Assembly (NCBI GenBank): GCA_900552655.1
Contig: USAE01000065.1
Coordinates: forward strand, 1 to 7,439
From: an uncultured Clostridium sp.
Lineage (GTDB): Bacteria; Bacillota; Clostridia; TANB77; CAG-508
DNA length: 7,439 bases
Reading direction: 5' to 3'
Shown: one piece after another, positions 1-7,007 of the stretch
How positions within the stretch are numbered: position 1 is the first letter of the stretch
Layout of the letters: every line of letters begins with the position of its first letter
Translations under genes and position numbers: made by a program
The notes under the pieces: generated by a model
Database searches by the model: none
Told to the model about the DNA's origin: nothing
Seen by the model: the letters and a program-made list of their open reading frames with translations, nothing else

Positions 1-69
1 TAATAAATTATAAATTTTATTATATTATATTTAGGTTTAACATATAGCTAATTCTTTTGATGGCTTTTC

Positions 70-1497
70 TTATAAAACTTGAGCTATATTTTCTTCTCCT
101 ACATCTTCATCATTACTATTGGTTATTAGATCATTATTTTCTGTTATACCTATGTCTTTTAGTATTGCTTTATTGTTTTGTTTTATTTTATTTTGACTTT
201 TAACTATATCCCAGTTTTCTTTTGTAGGTAATCTTAATTCTTGAACTGTCTTTCCTTTACCTGATGATCCTATTTGATTTTCTAGGAATGATTGCCATGC
301 TCCTGATTGCTTTATAGATGGTTTATGTCGTGGCTGTGACTTTGAACTTTCAGGAGGAATATTATATATTTTTTTATTTTTATATTTTTCATTTAAAAAT
401 CTTGTTTTGGTATCAGATGCTTCTATTTCTCCTAAACTTCTATAATATGCTAATTTACTTCTTTTAGAAGTCCTACCACCCTCAAAATTTTCTATATTTT
501 GTATCGCATGTTGTATTTCATGTATTAAAGTTCCTTCAACCTTTGTTTTACTTTTAATGCTTTTATTGTTAATTTTAATTTCATTATTTGATAATTTAAT
601 CTTTCCAGATGTACTTATATCTTCAAAAGAAACCTTGTAATTTTTAAGCTCGGGATACATTACAAACAAATTATCATGCTCAATAACATCTCCTAATTTA
701 TATGAAGTGTTTTCTTTTAGCTTAATGTTGTCTTTTAGCTTCATATTTTTATCGGATATTTCAAACTTCCAATCTTTATTCTTGTCTTGAAACCAACCTG
801 TAGTTTGTCTTATTGTTTCATTATCAATACCTTTTTCACGCATTTGCTTAGCTCTATTTAACCCTCGTTCAACTTGAATATAACCACTATCTTGATATAT
901 TGCATTATTTAACCCTTTTTCTCCAACAAATGAATATTTATTTTGAATATTTCTATTTTCTTGATAATCTTGCCTATATGCATTTTCAAATTTATTCTTT
1001 ACATCTTCCCAATAAAGCTTCTCATTTTTGCTTCCTGTAAATTTGTTTAACTTATCTACTACCCAGTTATATATTCTCTTAAATACATTAGGCTTTTCTT
1101 TATTCAAAGAATTAATGAAGTCTTGATCTCCTAACTTTTGTGCTAATGTATCTGCAACCTCTTCTTCATCTACTAAATCTTTAAAATCTTTGCTGCTTTT
1201 ATCATATACTTGTGAATACATTTCTTCCAGATTATTTCTTGCATCACTATATCCATCTCTAGTTTTATTTTTATCTAATACTAACTTAAATAAGTCATTT
1301 CTTACTTGTTTATCTCCAGCCATATCGTGCAACATTTCATGAATAGTAACCTGTTGCATTGTTTTTTGCTCATTTATATCTCCATCTACATAAGGATTGT
1401 ATACTATTTCTCTATGTGTATTTCCGTTTTCATCTGTAGTTGTTCTCCACAATGCATCTATATCTTTGTTAGGTGTTCCGTCAGTATTTGTAAACAA
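70..1497 (-). CDS. C-terminal part of a phage/ICE polyvalent protein with two HExxH motifs
   Basis: This is an open stretch of 475 codons. The sequence shows two zinc-protease-like motifs. The first is HEMLH at residues 53-57, with a possible third ligand in EEEVAD near 111-116. The second is HEIQH at 326-330, followed by GEIEA at 356-360. Residues 228-289 (TGWFQDKNKDWKFEI, then LGDVIEH and YPELKNYKV) resemble the LPD23-type domain found in large polyvalent proteins of phages and conjugative elements; that assignment is from memory of the family. The likely role is a protein injected or packaged with mobile DNA, function unknown. Position 1497 is not a convincing start: it is TTG, no ribosome binding site lies at the right distance, and coding similarity continues upstream through stops. 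This is therefore probably the intact downstream part of a pseudogene. After the TAA at 70-72, ten further sense codons stay in frame before the next TAA, so the natural end may lie near position 40. Confidence 0.6.
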   Translation of the reverse strand: MFTNTDGTPNKDIDALWRTTTDENGNTHREIVYNPYVDGDINEQKTMQQVTIHEMLHDMAGDKQVRNDLFKLVLDKNKTRDGYSDARNNLEEMYSQVYDKSSKDFKDLVDEEEVADTLAQKLGDQDFINSLNKEKPNVFKRIYNWVVDKLNKFTGSKNEKLYWEDVKNKFENAYRQDYQENRNIQNKYSFVGEKGLNNAIYQDSGYIQVERGLNRAKQMREKGIDNETIRQTTGWFQDKNKDWKFEISDKNMKLKDNIKLKENTSYKLGDVIEHDNLFVMYPELKNYKVSFEDISTSGKIKLSNNEIKINNKSIKSKTKVEGTLIHEIQHAIQNIENFEGGRTSKRSKLAYYRSLGEIEASDTKTRFLNEKYKNKKIYNIPPESSKSQPRHKPSIKQSGAWQSFLENQIGSSGKGKTVQELRLPTKENWDIVKSQNKIKQNNKAILKDIGITENNDLITNSNDEDVGEENIAQVL

Positions 1498-2180
1498 GTT
1501 GCCATCAAATCTACTTGCTATACCTCTGTCATTTAATTTTTAATTGATACTTTGTATTGTTTTATCGTTAGCGTTTAAATTATATGCTTTTGCACTATCT
1601 ACTAAATTCATTTTTGATGTATCAATATTATTTTGAACGGTTTGATTATTTGTGTATTCTTTATACAAGCTATCTAAGCATTAATTGTATCATTCTTCGC
1701 AACATATCCACTCTTTTGTCTTTGTTTCTATACTGCATCATATATGGTATCTATCCAATCATCTGACATGAATTTCACATATTTTTGGCCTTGTTTATTT
1801 AAATTATCTGAATTGTTAGGTGTTTCCTCTTGCCAACTTTTATATGCAATTTTTTGTATTTCTGAATCTGGTTTATCTATTATACTAGTTCCTATGTATT
1901 TGGCCACATCTAACCAGTGATCTTTAGTTCTTTTTCTTTGTTCGTTTGAAATTATAACTTCTTTTGCTTGTTCTATAATCTCATTATCTTAATTAGTTAT
2001 ATTCCTATACTTGTTGTATATCTTTTTTCTTCCAGATAAATATTTCTTACCAGCATCTAATTGTTCACTATCTTCTTGTGATAATTGTGACATCTGTTTA
2101 ATTTAATTAATTAGCTATCTCCTGTTGTGAAGTTAATATTTCTTAATGTATTTATATTTTTACAATTTTTCTAAGTCCTT
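1498..2180 (-). pseudogene. Decayed upstream part of the same phage/ICE gene
   Basis: Minus-strand translation gives protein-like sequence broken by lesions. Segment A (about 1676-1498) is in the frame of the downstream 475-codon stretch. It includes DSLYKEYTNNQTVQNNID and KLNDRGIASRFDGN, with TAA at 1542-1540. Near 1676-1680 the frame shifts by one. Segment B (about 2100-1680) includes LSQEDSEQLDAGKKYLSGRK, HWLDVAKYIGTSIIDKPDSE and KYVKFMSDDWIDTIYDAV, with TAG at 1730-1728 and TAA at 1991-1989. Near 2101-2106 the frame shifts again, and ILTSQQEIAN is readable up to about 2140 with TAA at 2109-2107. Beyond that, AT-rich sequence may continue the gene to the edge of the first CRISPR repeat, but this is weak. 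The lesions use both TAA and TAG and include indels, so stop-codon recoding is an unlikely explanation. No start codon or promoter for this gene is visible; its 5' end is missing or lies beyond the array. Confidence 0.6.
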
Positions 2181-3711
2181 ATTTAAATACATCTCATGTT
2201 AAAGTTAAACGATGCAGATTTAATATTTATAACACATGATCATTAATTTAAATACATCTTATGTTAAAGTTGAACAAAAGCATAGATTTAGTGATAATTG
2301 ACCCGCCATAATTTAAATACATCTCATGTTAAAGTTAAACATTACAGTTGTCATATCCGAACGCCAATATGTGTCATTTAAATACATCTCATGTTAAAGT
2401 TAAACCTCTTTGCCAGTAGGGACTTACACGTATTTCGTCATTTAAATACATCTCATGTTAAAGTTAAACGGCAAGCAAGTAGGCTGTATTAAAACAACAA
2501 TACAAATTTAAATACATCTCATGTTAAAGTTAAACAATGCTCCATAAATTTGTCCATAAATTTTTTCTAGTATTTAAATACATCTCATGTTAAAGTTAAA
2601 CAATATAACACAAGGCGTTATGACTTATTATAAATTATTTAAATACATCTCATGTTAAAGTTAAACCAAAAAAGAATGTTTAGTAATTCTGTAGTCGAAA
2701 GATTTAAATACATCTCATGTTAAAGTTAAACGTTTTTGATCTGCTTCTATTTGCTTTTGATACATTATTTAAATACATCTCATGTTAAAGTTAAACGTAA
2801 GACAAGGAGCAAAAACAATGAGTAATCCAAATTTAAATACATCTCATGTTAAAGTTAAACCTAATGCAATTTCTAATGGTTTCCGTTATTCGGAATTTAA
2901 ATACATCTCATGTTAAAGTTAAACATTCAGTAAACTTTTCTGCTTCTGGTTTTCTACTTATTTAAATACATCTCATGTTAAAGTTAAACCGTTTTCAGAT
3001 ACTATTTATATGGATAATATTAAATTTAAATACATCTCATGTTAAAGTTAAACAAAAACGTTATTAAATTTCCACAAAACAAATCTTGATTTAAATACAT
3101 CTCATGTTAAAGTTAAACTGGCGTTTTCTTTGCATATTTGTATTTAGAAGTATGATTTAAATACATCTCATGTTAAAGTTAAACAGAAATAAAACCAGAG
3201 CTAAAAGAAAACGATTGTAAATTTAAATACATCTCATGTTAAAGTTAAACAAAACTATCTCCTATTTTTGAAGCTTTTTTATTTAGATTTAAATACATCT
3301 CATGTTAAAGTTAAACCATTATCAAACTTAGCACCCTTTATAGATAGACACTTATTTAAATACATCTCATGTTAAAGTTAAACTAATATGGAAAGTGTAA
3401 CTACATATTATGGACAATTATTTAAATACATCTCATGTTAAAGTTAAACAGAAACAAACCTTTTTACCACATTGCACAAAACTTATTTAAATACATCTCA
3501 TGTTAAAGTTAAACAAGTAGTTTTCTATATATAAAACTATACCAGCTAATATTTAAATACATCTCATGTTAAAGTTAAACTAATCTAAATTTATAGTTTC
3601 AAACGTATCATAAGACATTTAAATACATCTCATGTTAAAGTTAAACGTTACTTTATGGAAGGAGTTATTAGTTATGGTTTAATTTAAATACATCTCATGT
3701 TAAAGTTAAAC
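2181..3711 (-). CRISPR. Type I-B-like CRISPR array, 24 repeats and 23 spacers
   Basis: There are 24 copies of a 30-base repeat that on the plus strand begins ATTTAAATACAT and ends GTTAAAGTTAAAC. They start at 2181, 2246, 2311, 2376, 2440, 2506, 2572, 2637, 2702, 2767, 2831, 2895, 2960, 3024, 3089, 3155, 3221, 3287, 3354, 3420, 3485, 3551, 3617 and 3682. All are identical except the one at 2246. The 23 spacers are all different: four of 34 bases, ten of 35, eight of 36 and one of 37. I infer minus-strand transcription because the cas genes and leader lie at the high-coordinate end, the only mutated repeat lies at the far end, and the repeat then ends in ATTTAAAT, as in type I-B crRNA 5' handles. 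No spacer visibly matches the rest of the window. Processing would need Cas6, which is not encoded here. Confidence 0.97.
2246..2275 (-). repeat. Degenerate penultimate CRISPR repeat
   Basis: Relative to the other 23 repeats this copy has two plus-strand substitutions: C to T at repeat position 15 (CTTATG instead of CTCATG) and A to G at position 27 (GTTGAAC instead of GTTAAAC). Degeneration at the leader-distal end is usual. It is odd that the copy beyond it (2181-2210) is perfect. Confidence 0.95.
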
Positions 3712-3730
3712 CATGGCCATTTATGGCACT

Positions 3731-3742
3731 ATTTAAATACAT
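3731..3742 (-). repeat. Vestigial 12-base repeat end at the leader junction
   Basis: The first 12 plus-strand bases of the repeat (ATTTAAATACAT) recur here and then stop matching. Only 19 bases (3712-3730) separate it from the first full repeat, against 34-37 for normal spacers. Those 19 bases hold a short inverted repeat, GCCA-TTTA-TGGC. The element may be a truncated oldest-leader-side repeat, or simply a leader end that resembles the repeat handle. Confidence 0.6.
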
Positions 3743-3769
3743 AATAATATAAATAAGCTTATAAATCAA
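3741..3769 (-). promoter_or_regulatory. Candidate pre-crRNA promoter
   Basis: On the minus strand, TTGATT (3769-3764) and TATTAT (3746-3741) are separated by exactly 17 bases, a good sigma-A-type pair. Transcription would start around 3734, inside the vestigial repeat, and reach the first full repeat after about 23 bases. AT-rich DNA gives many chance matches, so the support is position plus spacing only. Confidence 0.45.
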
Positions 3770-3850
3770 CACTTCTTTAATTTTTTTCCAAGTAATTATT
3801 ATTTTAAAATTTCTACTTATACCAAGCTTTTCCTCGCATAAGTTGGAAAA
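3743..3850 (-). promoter_or_regulatory. CRISPR leader region
   Basis: This is the AT-rich noncoding stretch between the cas2 stop and the array, where type I leaders sit. It carries an 8-base inverted repeat, TTTTCCAA at 3784-3791 and TTGGAAAA at 3843-3850, with 51 bases between the arms. A third related element, CTTTTCC, lies at 3827-3833. Such repeats could be docking sites for the integration complex or weak RNA structure; that is inference. No strong Rho-independent terminator for cas2 is visible, so the cas operon may read into the array. Confidence 0.6.
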
Positions 3851-4138
3851 CTATAAAAATATATCTTCAGTATTTTTATCAATACTTCCTAATGTAGTCT
3901 CTCCTATTGTTTTAAAATCCATAATTTTAATAATTGATATAAAATCCTTTTCTTTATCTATAATCTTCTTCAATTCGGACTCCAATTCTAGTATTTGTGA
4001 ATTTGTTAAAGCTCCTCTAAAAACCGATTTTTGCCAATGATTTAAATATTTCTTGCATTTTTTAAATACTTTATTTACTCTTTTTTCTTCAACATCATAA
4101 AATAAAAAAACATAGTTATAATTTATTTGCTTTTTCAT
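3851..4138 (-). CDS. cas2: CRISPR-associated protein Cas2
   Basis: Cas2 is the small dimer that bridges two Cas1 dimers in the spacer-integration complex. At 95 residues it has the normal family length. The first strand reads YVFLFYDV with the conserved Asp at residue 15. The helix and second strand contain KKYLNHWQKSVFRG (residues 29-42), a typical Cas2 signature, followed by the ELESELKKII helix. The ATG at 4138 is preceded by AAGGAAGG at 4158-4151, a 12-base gap that is rather long. A nearer ATG at 4149 stops after three codons and is not the start. The gene is the last of the cas series and lies 108 bases from the vestigial repeat. It looks intact. Confidence 0.95.
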   Translation of the reverse strand: MKKQINYNYVFLFYDVEEKRVNKVFKKCKKYLNHWQKSVFRGALTNSQILELESELKKIIDKEKDFISIIKIMDFKTIGETTLGSIDKNTEDIFL

Positions 4139-4338
4139 TAAAAATTCATTCCTTCCTTACTTCACTAAAAAATTCTAATAATTAAATTAAATTTTGCAAA
4201 GTATCCTTCTAATAAGTTCCTTTTTACTTTACTAAAGTCACACCTAATAACATTGAAAATTTATTTTACTTAATATGTTATAATTACAATTTTCTTCAAA
4301 AGTACATATAGTATAAAAGAGTTTTACTTTCTTTCATC
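4139..4338. other. 200-base gap between cas1 and cas2
   Basis: AT-rich and without a plausible gene on either strand. It is long for a cas1-cas2 junction, which is usually tight or overlapping. A poor promoter-like pair on the minus strand (TTGTAA 4289-4284 and TAAAAT 4268-4263, spacing only 15) could allow separate expression of cas2, but it is not convincing. The cas2 ribosome binding site lies at the low-coordinate end. Confidence 0.5.
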
Positions 4339-5340
4339 TCAAATTTTTTCTTCCAAATCAAATGGACAAAATTCTTTATTTTCAGTAATATATTTTATTA
4401 GTTTGTATCCATCTAATTTAATTGCTTGTTTATATGTAATTTTTCTATTTAACTTAGCATGTTCAAATGTTTTATTTATCCTATCTTCGAAAGCCTCTAT
4501 AAATATCTTTTTTCCTTCTTCATTCAATAATGAATAATTTAATTTTTCTTCAAAATGCTTCTCTACTTTTATTTTTTTATTATTTACTAAATCAAATATT
4601 GTTCTAAATACAATTACTGGTTTAAAAACTTCACTTAAATCTAAACTTAAAGAAAATCTTGCTTCACTTGGTTCATGTAAAAAAGATATCGATTGTTCTA
4701 AGTGTGTATTATATATTTGTGCAATAGTTTTAGTATAAAGTAAAGTATTTCCAAATGATATCATTGCATTCATAGGATTATCTGGTGGTCTTTTTACCCT
4801 TTTATTAATAATAAACTCTTTTGGCAAAAAGTACTTAAATGTAGAATAAAAAATAGCCCATATTCTTCCTTCAACAGATAATATTTGTTTTATATTATTA
4901 GCTTTTTCTAATAATCTATTAACATCTTTATTATAAAAGTCTATTGTCTCTTTTAGTTCTTTTGCCCCATGTCTATAATAATGATATAAAATATATCTTA
5001 TATTTTTGGCAATTCCTTTTACTATTGCTTTTGCAATATCTAAACGATTATTTTCAAATGTATTTGCCTGTTTAACTACTAATCTTCCACTTATTAAAGA
5101 TTCTTTAGGATAAAATGTACCTATATAGTTTTCATAATAATTAAAAAAATGTACTATAATTCCTGCTGTTGACAATATATCTAATAGTTTTGTTGATAGT
5201 GTTATATCATTAAAACAATATATTTCTTTTATCTTTTCTATTGGTAAATAAAAATTACCTTTTTCGTTTTTGTATTTTATACTAAAATCTTGTCTAGATA
5301 AATCACCTTTAGAAAATATATATTTGCTTTCTGATTTCAT
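4339..5340 (-). CDS. cas1: CRISPR-associated endonuclease/integrase Cas1
   Basis: Cas1 is the metal-dependent integrase that inserts new spacers at the leader end together with Cas2. At 333 residues it has the usual length of type I-B Cas1. The N-terminal beta domain includes GIIVHFFNYYENYIGTFYP (60-78). The helical catalytic domain has the expected three metal ligands: Glu157 in VEGRIWAIFY, His222 in SFLHEPSEARFSL and Glu237 in LDLSEVFKP. The conserved RPPDNPMNAMISFGNTLLY (184-202) is also present, so the enzyme looks catalytically complete. The ATG start at 5340 is supported by GGAG at 5351-5348, seven bases upstream. It sits 90 bases after cas4, a gap with no gene, and is read in the same direction, probably as part of one transcript. 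Confidence 0.97.
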   Translation of the reverse strand: MKSESKYIFSKGDLSRQDFSIKYKNEKGNFYLPIEKIKEIYCFNDITLSTKLLDILSTAGIIVHFFNYYENYIGTFYPKESLISGRLVVKQANTFENNRLDIAKAIVKGIAKNIRYILYHYYRHGAKELKETIDFYNKDVNRLLEKANNIKQILSVEGRIWAIFYSTFKYFLPKEFIINKRVKRPPDNPMNAMISFGNTLLYTKTIAQIYNTHLEQSISFLHEPSEARFSLSLDLSEVFKPVIVFRTIFDLVNNKKIKVEKHFEEKLNYSLLNEEGKKIFIEAFEDRINKTFEHAKLNRKITYKQAIKLDGYKLIKYITENKEFCPFDLEEKI

Positions 5341-5430
5341 AAAATTTCTCCAATCTTAATCTATTAATACTTATAATTTTGTTTTCCAATCATTTTTTCA
5401 TGTTTCGAATACTTTATTATTACTTATCCA

Positions 5431-5928
5431 TTATAAATAACAATAATCGTAATAAGCACATCGTTTGCATTTTTTATCTTTCTCAACCTTTGGAACTTCT
5501 TCTTGATTTATTAATTCTTCTATTTTCTCCATACATTTATTCAACTTTTCTAAATTTTGTTCATCTAGTTTTATTATTTCTGTTTTTCTAGTCGTCTTCT
5601 TGTTTTTTTCTTCATATACCAATTTTCCTTCTTTTATAATTCCTTTTTCTTTTAAATTCTTTAAGTAAAATAATAATTGCATACGAGCTGCTTCTGTGTC
5701 TGAATCGCTTTTTTTATATTCTTCTATATATTTTGAAGAAATTTTATCTAATACCATATTTTCATATTTAATTTCTGTGTTCTTTCCATCTTTTGCTTTT
5801 ATTTCATGCAATACTCGTCCAATTCTTACATCTTCTGAATTGTCTTCTAAATTTATTCTATTTGCGAATAAGTAGCATTGCCTTTTACAATGAAAATAGT
5901 AGTTTACTATTGTTCCAGTTATTTTCAT
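5431..5928 (-). CDS. cas4: CRISPR-associated exonuclease Cas4
   Basis: Cas4 is a RecB-like Fe-S nuclease that trims prespacers and helps set PAM choice and orientation for Cas1-Cas2. At 165 residues it matches the short type I-B form. The iron-sulfur ligands are visible: an N-terminal cysteine (Cys14 in FHCKRQCYL; Cys18 is also near) and Cys154, Cys157 and Cys163 in KKCKRCAYYDYCYL. The nuclease residues are His41 (GRVLHE), Asp61 (MVLDKI), Glu70 and Lys72 in YIEEYKKS, and Gln84 in QLLFYL. Its ATG overlaps the stop of the Cas3 part by four bases (ATGA, 5928-5925), so the two are translationally coupled. This shows that the Cas3 tail and cas4 are an original pair and that the foreign junction lies further upstream. 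Confidence 0.95.
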   Translation of the reverse strand: MKITGTIVNYYFHCKRQCYLFANRINLEDNSEDVRIGRVLHEIKAKDGKNTEIKYENMVLDKISSKYIEEYKKSDSDTEAARMQLLFYLKNLKEKGIIKEGKLVYEEKNKKTTRKTEIIKLDEQNLEKLNKCMEKIEELINQEEVPKVEKDKKCKRCAYYDYCYL

Positions 5929-6932
5929 AAGAATAATTCATCTCCCTTTTCTAAATACTTACTTCTGTCAAACCTTCCATCTACTATATATTTTTCTCCA
6001 TCTTCTACATAGTACATCCCACCTATTAATTCTCCTTCTATTAAATTTATCTTATTAGGATTTATGGAATATATAAATAAGTTTAGTTCTTCCGCTATTT
6101 TAGATAGTTTTACTTTCTTTTCTGAATATGATATTTGATCATCTTTGTAAATTTTAATATATTTTTTAAAAATATCTGAACCTTTTATTTCTTTTCCATT
6201 TATATTAATTGTATAGTTGATGAAAATATCTATTGTATTAGTTTTTATGAGTTGCATAATATCTTCTATTTTTTTGTAGTTAATTAATTTGCAATATTTT
6301 TTAAAATTATTTATATTTTTTTCTGTATATTCTTCAGTTTCTTCTTTTATTTGTTGCAAGATTTTATTATAAAACAATTCAAACCTTTTATTTTTGATCC
6401 ATTCTTTGCTTACTTCTTTATTCAAGTTATATTGTAGTCTTTTATCTTTTCTATAAATTGTTTTTGCATCATCTAGGTCAAAAAAGTATGCTATGCAATC
6501 TTTTTTCTTATTAGATCTATTTATTCTTCCTAAAAATTGTTCTTCACTATCTATAAAAGAGATGTCTTTAAAGCCAATATCCATATCTATGTCGACACCT
6601 GCTTCTATTGTCTGCGTTGCAACTAGTACTATTGACATGTCTTTCTTTATTTTTTCGTTTTCCTCCGTGGGTGCGTTGTTCATGTGCGGAATAACTTCAA
6701 CGTCAATTTCTGTCTCTGGATGAAGCTGCACATACTTTGTGATTGCCATGGTATAAAATTCTTTCTGGCTTTCCGAAATCGCAATAATCATCTTGGAATG
6801 GTCTCTGGTGTCCTCTACCACCTCCGGCGCTTCCTCCTTCTTATTTTCCCCTGAAGGATTGGAAGATTTACAGGATACCAAAGAAGCTACACACAATAAT
6901 CCTGCCATAATAAGCGCCAATTTTTTCTTCAT
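5925..6932 (-). CDS. cas3: Chimeric ORF: lipoprotein N-terminus joined in frame to the C-terminal part of Cas3
   Basis: Reading from the ATG at 6932 gives 335 residues. Residues 1 to about 94 are a solute-binding lipoprotein start (described separately). From about 95 to the end it is the tail of Cas3, the helicase-nuclease that degrades target DNA in type I systems. Helicase motif V is IVLVATQTIEAGVDIDMD (101-118) and motif VI is EEQFLGRINRS (130-140), followed by the C-terminal domain up to GDELFL. The HD nuclease, the Walker A and DExD/H-box motifs, and the first RecA lobe are missing; full I-B Cas3 has roughly 700-800 residues, so only about a third remains. The fragment cannot be an active Cas3. 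The start at 6932 has a strong ribosome binding site and promoter; codons further upstream to 7007 lie inside the promoter and are not coding. The fusion coincides with a jump in GC, which suggests deletion, recombination or misassembly. Confidence 0.85.
   Translation of the reverse strand: MKKKLALIMAGLLCVASLVSCKSSNPSGENKKEEAPEVVEDTRDHSKMIIAISESQKEFYTMAITKYVQLHPETEIDVEVIPHMNNAPTEENEKIKKDMSIVLVATQTIEAGVDIDMDIGFKDISFIDSEEQFLGRINRSNKKKDCIAYFFDLDDAKTIYRKDKRLQYNLNKEVSKEWIKNKRFELFYNKILQQIKEETEEYTEKNINNFKKYCKLINYKKIEDIMQLIKTNTIDIFINYTININGKEIKGSDIFKKYIKIYKDDQISYSEKKVKLSKIAEELNLFIYSINPNKINLIEGELIGGMYYVEDGEKYIVDGRFDRSKYLEKGDELFL
6644..6677. other. Composition and homology breakpoint
   Basis: GC content falls from 50% in 6661-6720 to 35% in 6601-6660 and below 30% further on. 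Protein homology changes here from solute-binding protein (ending near HMNNAPTEENEK) to Cas3 (starting near EKIKKDMSIVLVAT). The minus-strand bases at the join are A-rich (GAAAACGAAAAAATAAAG), a likely microhomology for either illegitimate recombination or a false assembly join. No inverted repeats, target duplication or transposase are visible. Confidence 0.75.
6661..6932 (-). pseudogene. 5' remnant of an extracellular solute-binding lipoprotein gene
   Basis: The first ~90 codons encode a Gram-positive lipoprotein of the ABC sugar-type solute-binding class. A lysine-rich start (MKKK) and hydrophobic stretch (5-19) lead to a lipobox LVSC with the lipidated cysteine at residue 21. A polar linker (SSNPSGENKKEEAPEVVED) follows, then the first ligand-binding strand and helix: MIIAISESQKEFYTMAITKY and HPETEIDVEVIP. 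This pattern is typical of binding proteins of about 400 residues or more, so most of the protein is gone, replaced by Cas3 from about residue 95. Its GC-rich codon use matches the deacetylase upstream and not the cas genes. The exact ligand cannot be told. Confidence 0.75.
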
Positions 6933-6940
6933 ATACGCTA

Positions 6941-6947
6941 CCTCCCC
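6941..6947 (-). promoter_or_regulatory. Ribosome binding site of the lipoprotein
   Basis: GGGGAGG on the minus strand lies eight bases before the ATG at 6932-6930. It fixes the true start there, with the signal peptide directly following. Confidence 0.85.
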
Positions 6948-6978
6948 ATTGGTTTTCCATCGAAACTTTATTGATTTT

Positions 6979-7007
6979 ATTGTATCAGTTTTGTAGTGTT
7001 TTAGCAA
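6979..7007 (-). promoter_or_regulatory. Sigma-A-type promoter of the lipoprotein gene
   Basis: On the minus strand, TTGCTA (7007-7002) and TACAAT (6984-6979) are separated by exactly 17 bases. The expected RNA start near 6972 gives a short leader of about 40 bases before the ATG. In this arrangement the promoter would also drive the Cas3 fragment and cas4-cas1-cas2, which are read in the same direction with no terminator between. Confidence 0.75.

Noticed and set aside
1306..1766. Plus-strand open frames opposite the phage-like gene, rich in Ile, Tyr, Cys and Ser
   Set aside because: They have no ribosome binding site or recognisable domain and are the antisense shadow of protein-like minus-strand sequence.
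1498..2180. Stop-codon recoding in the phage-like gene
   Set aside because: Both TAA and TAG occur together with frameshifts, and the adjoining 475 codons contain no internal stops, so simple decay or sequence error is more likely.
4263..4289. Minus-strand promoter for cas2
   Set aside because: The best pair has only a 15-base spacer and weak matches in very AT-rich DNA.
5925..6932. A new membrane-anchored CRISPR helicase
   Set aside because: Most helicase motifs and the HD domain are missing and the composition changes exactly at the join, so a rearrangement or misjoin explains it better.
6933..7007. Extension of the lipoprotein reading frame upstream to 7007
   Set aside because: The stretch contains the promoter -10 and -35 and the ribosome binding site; the signal peptide starts properly at 6932.
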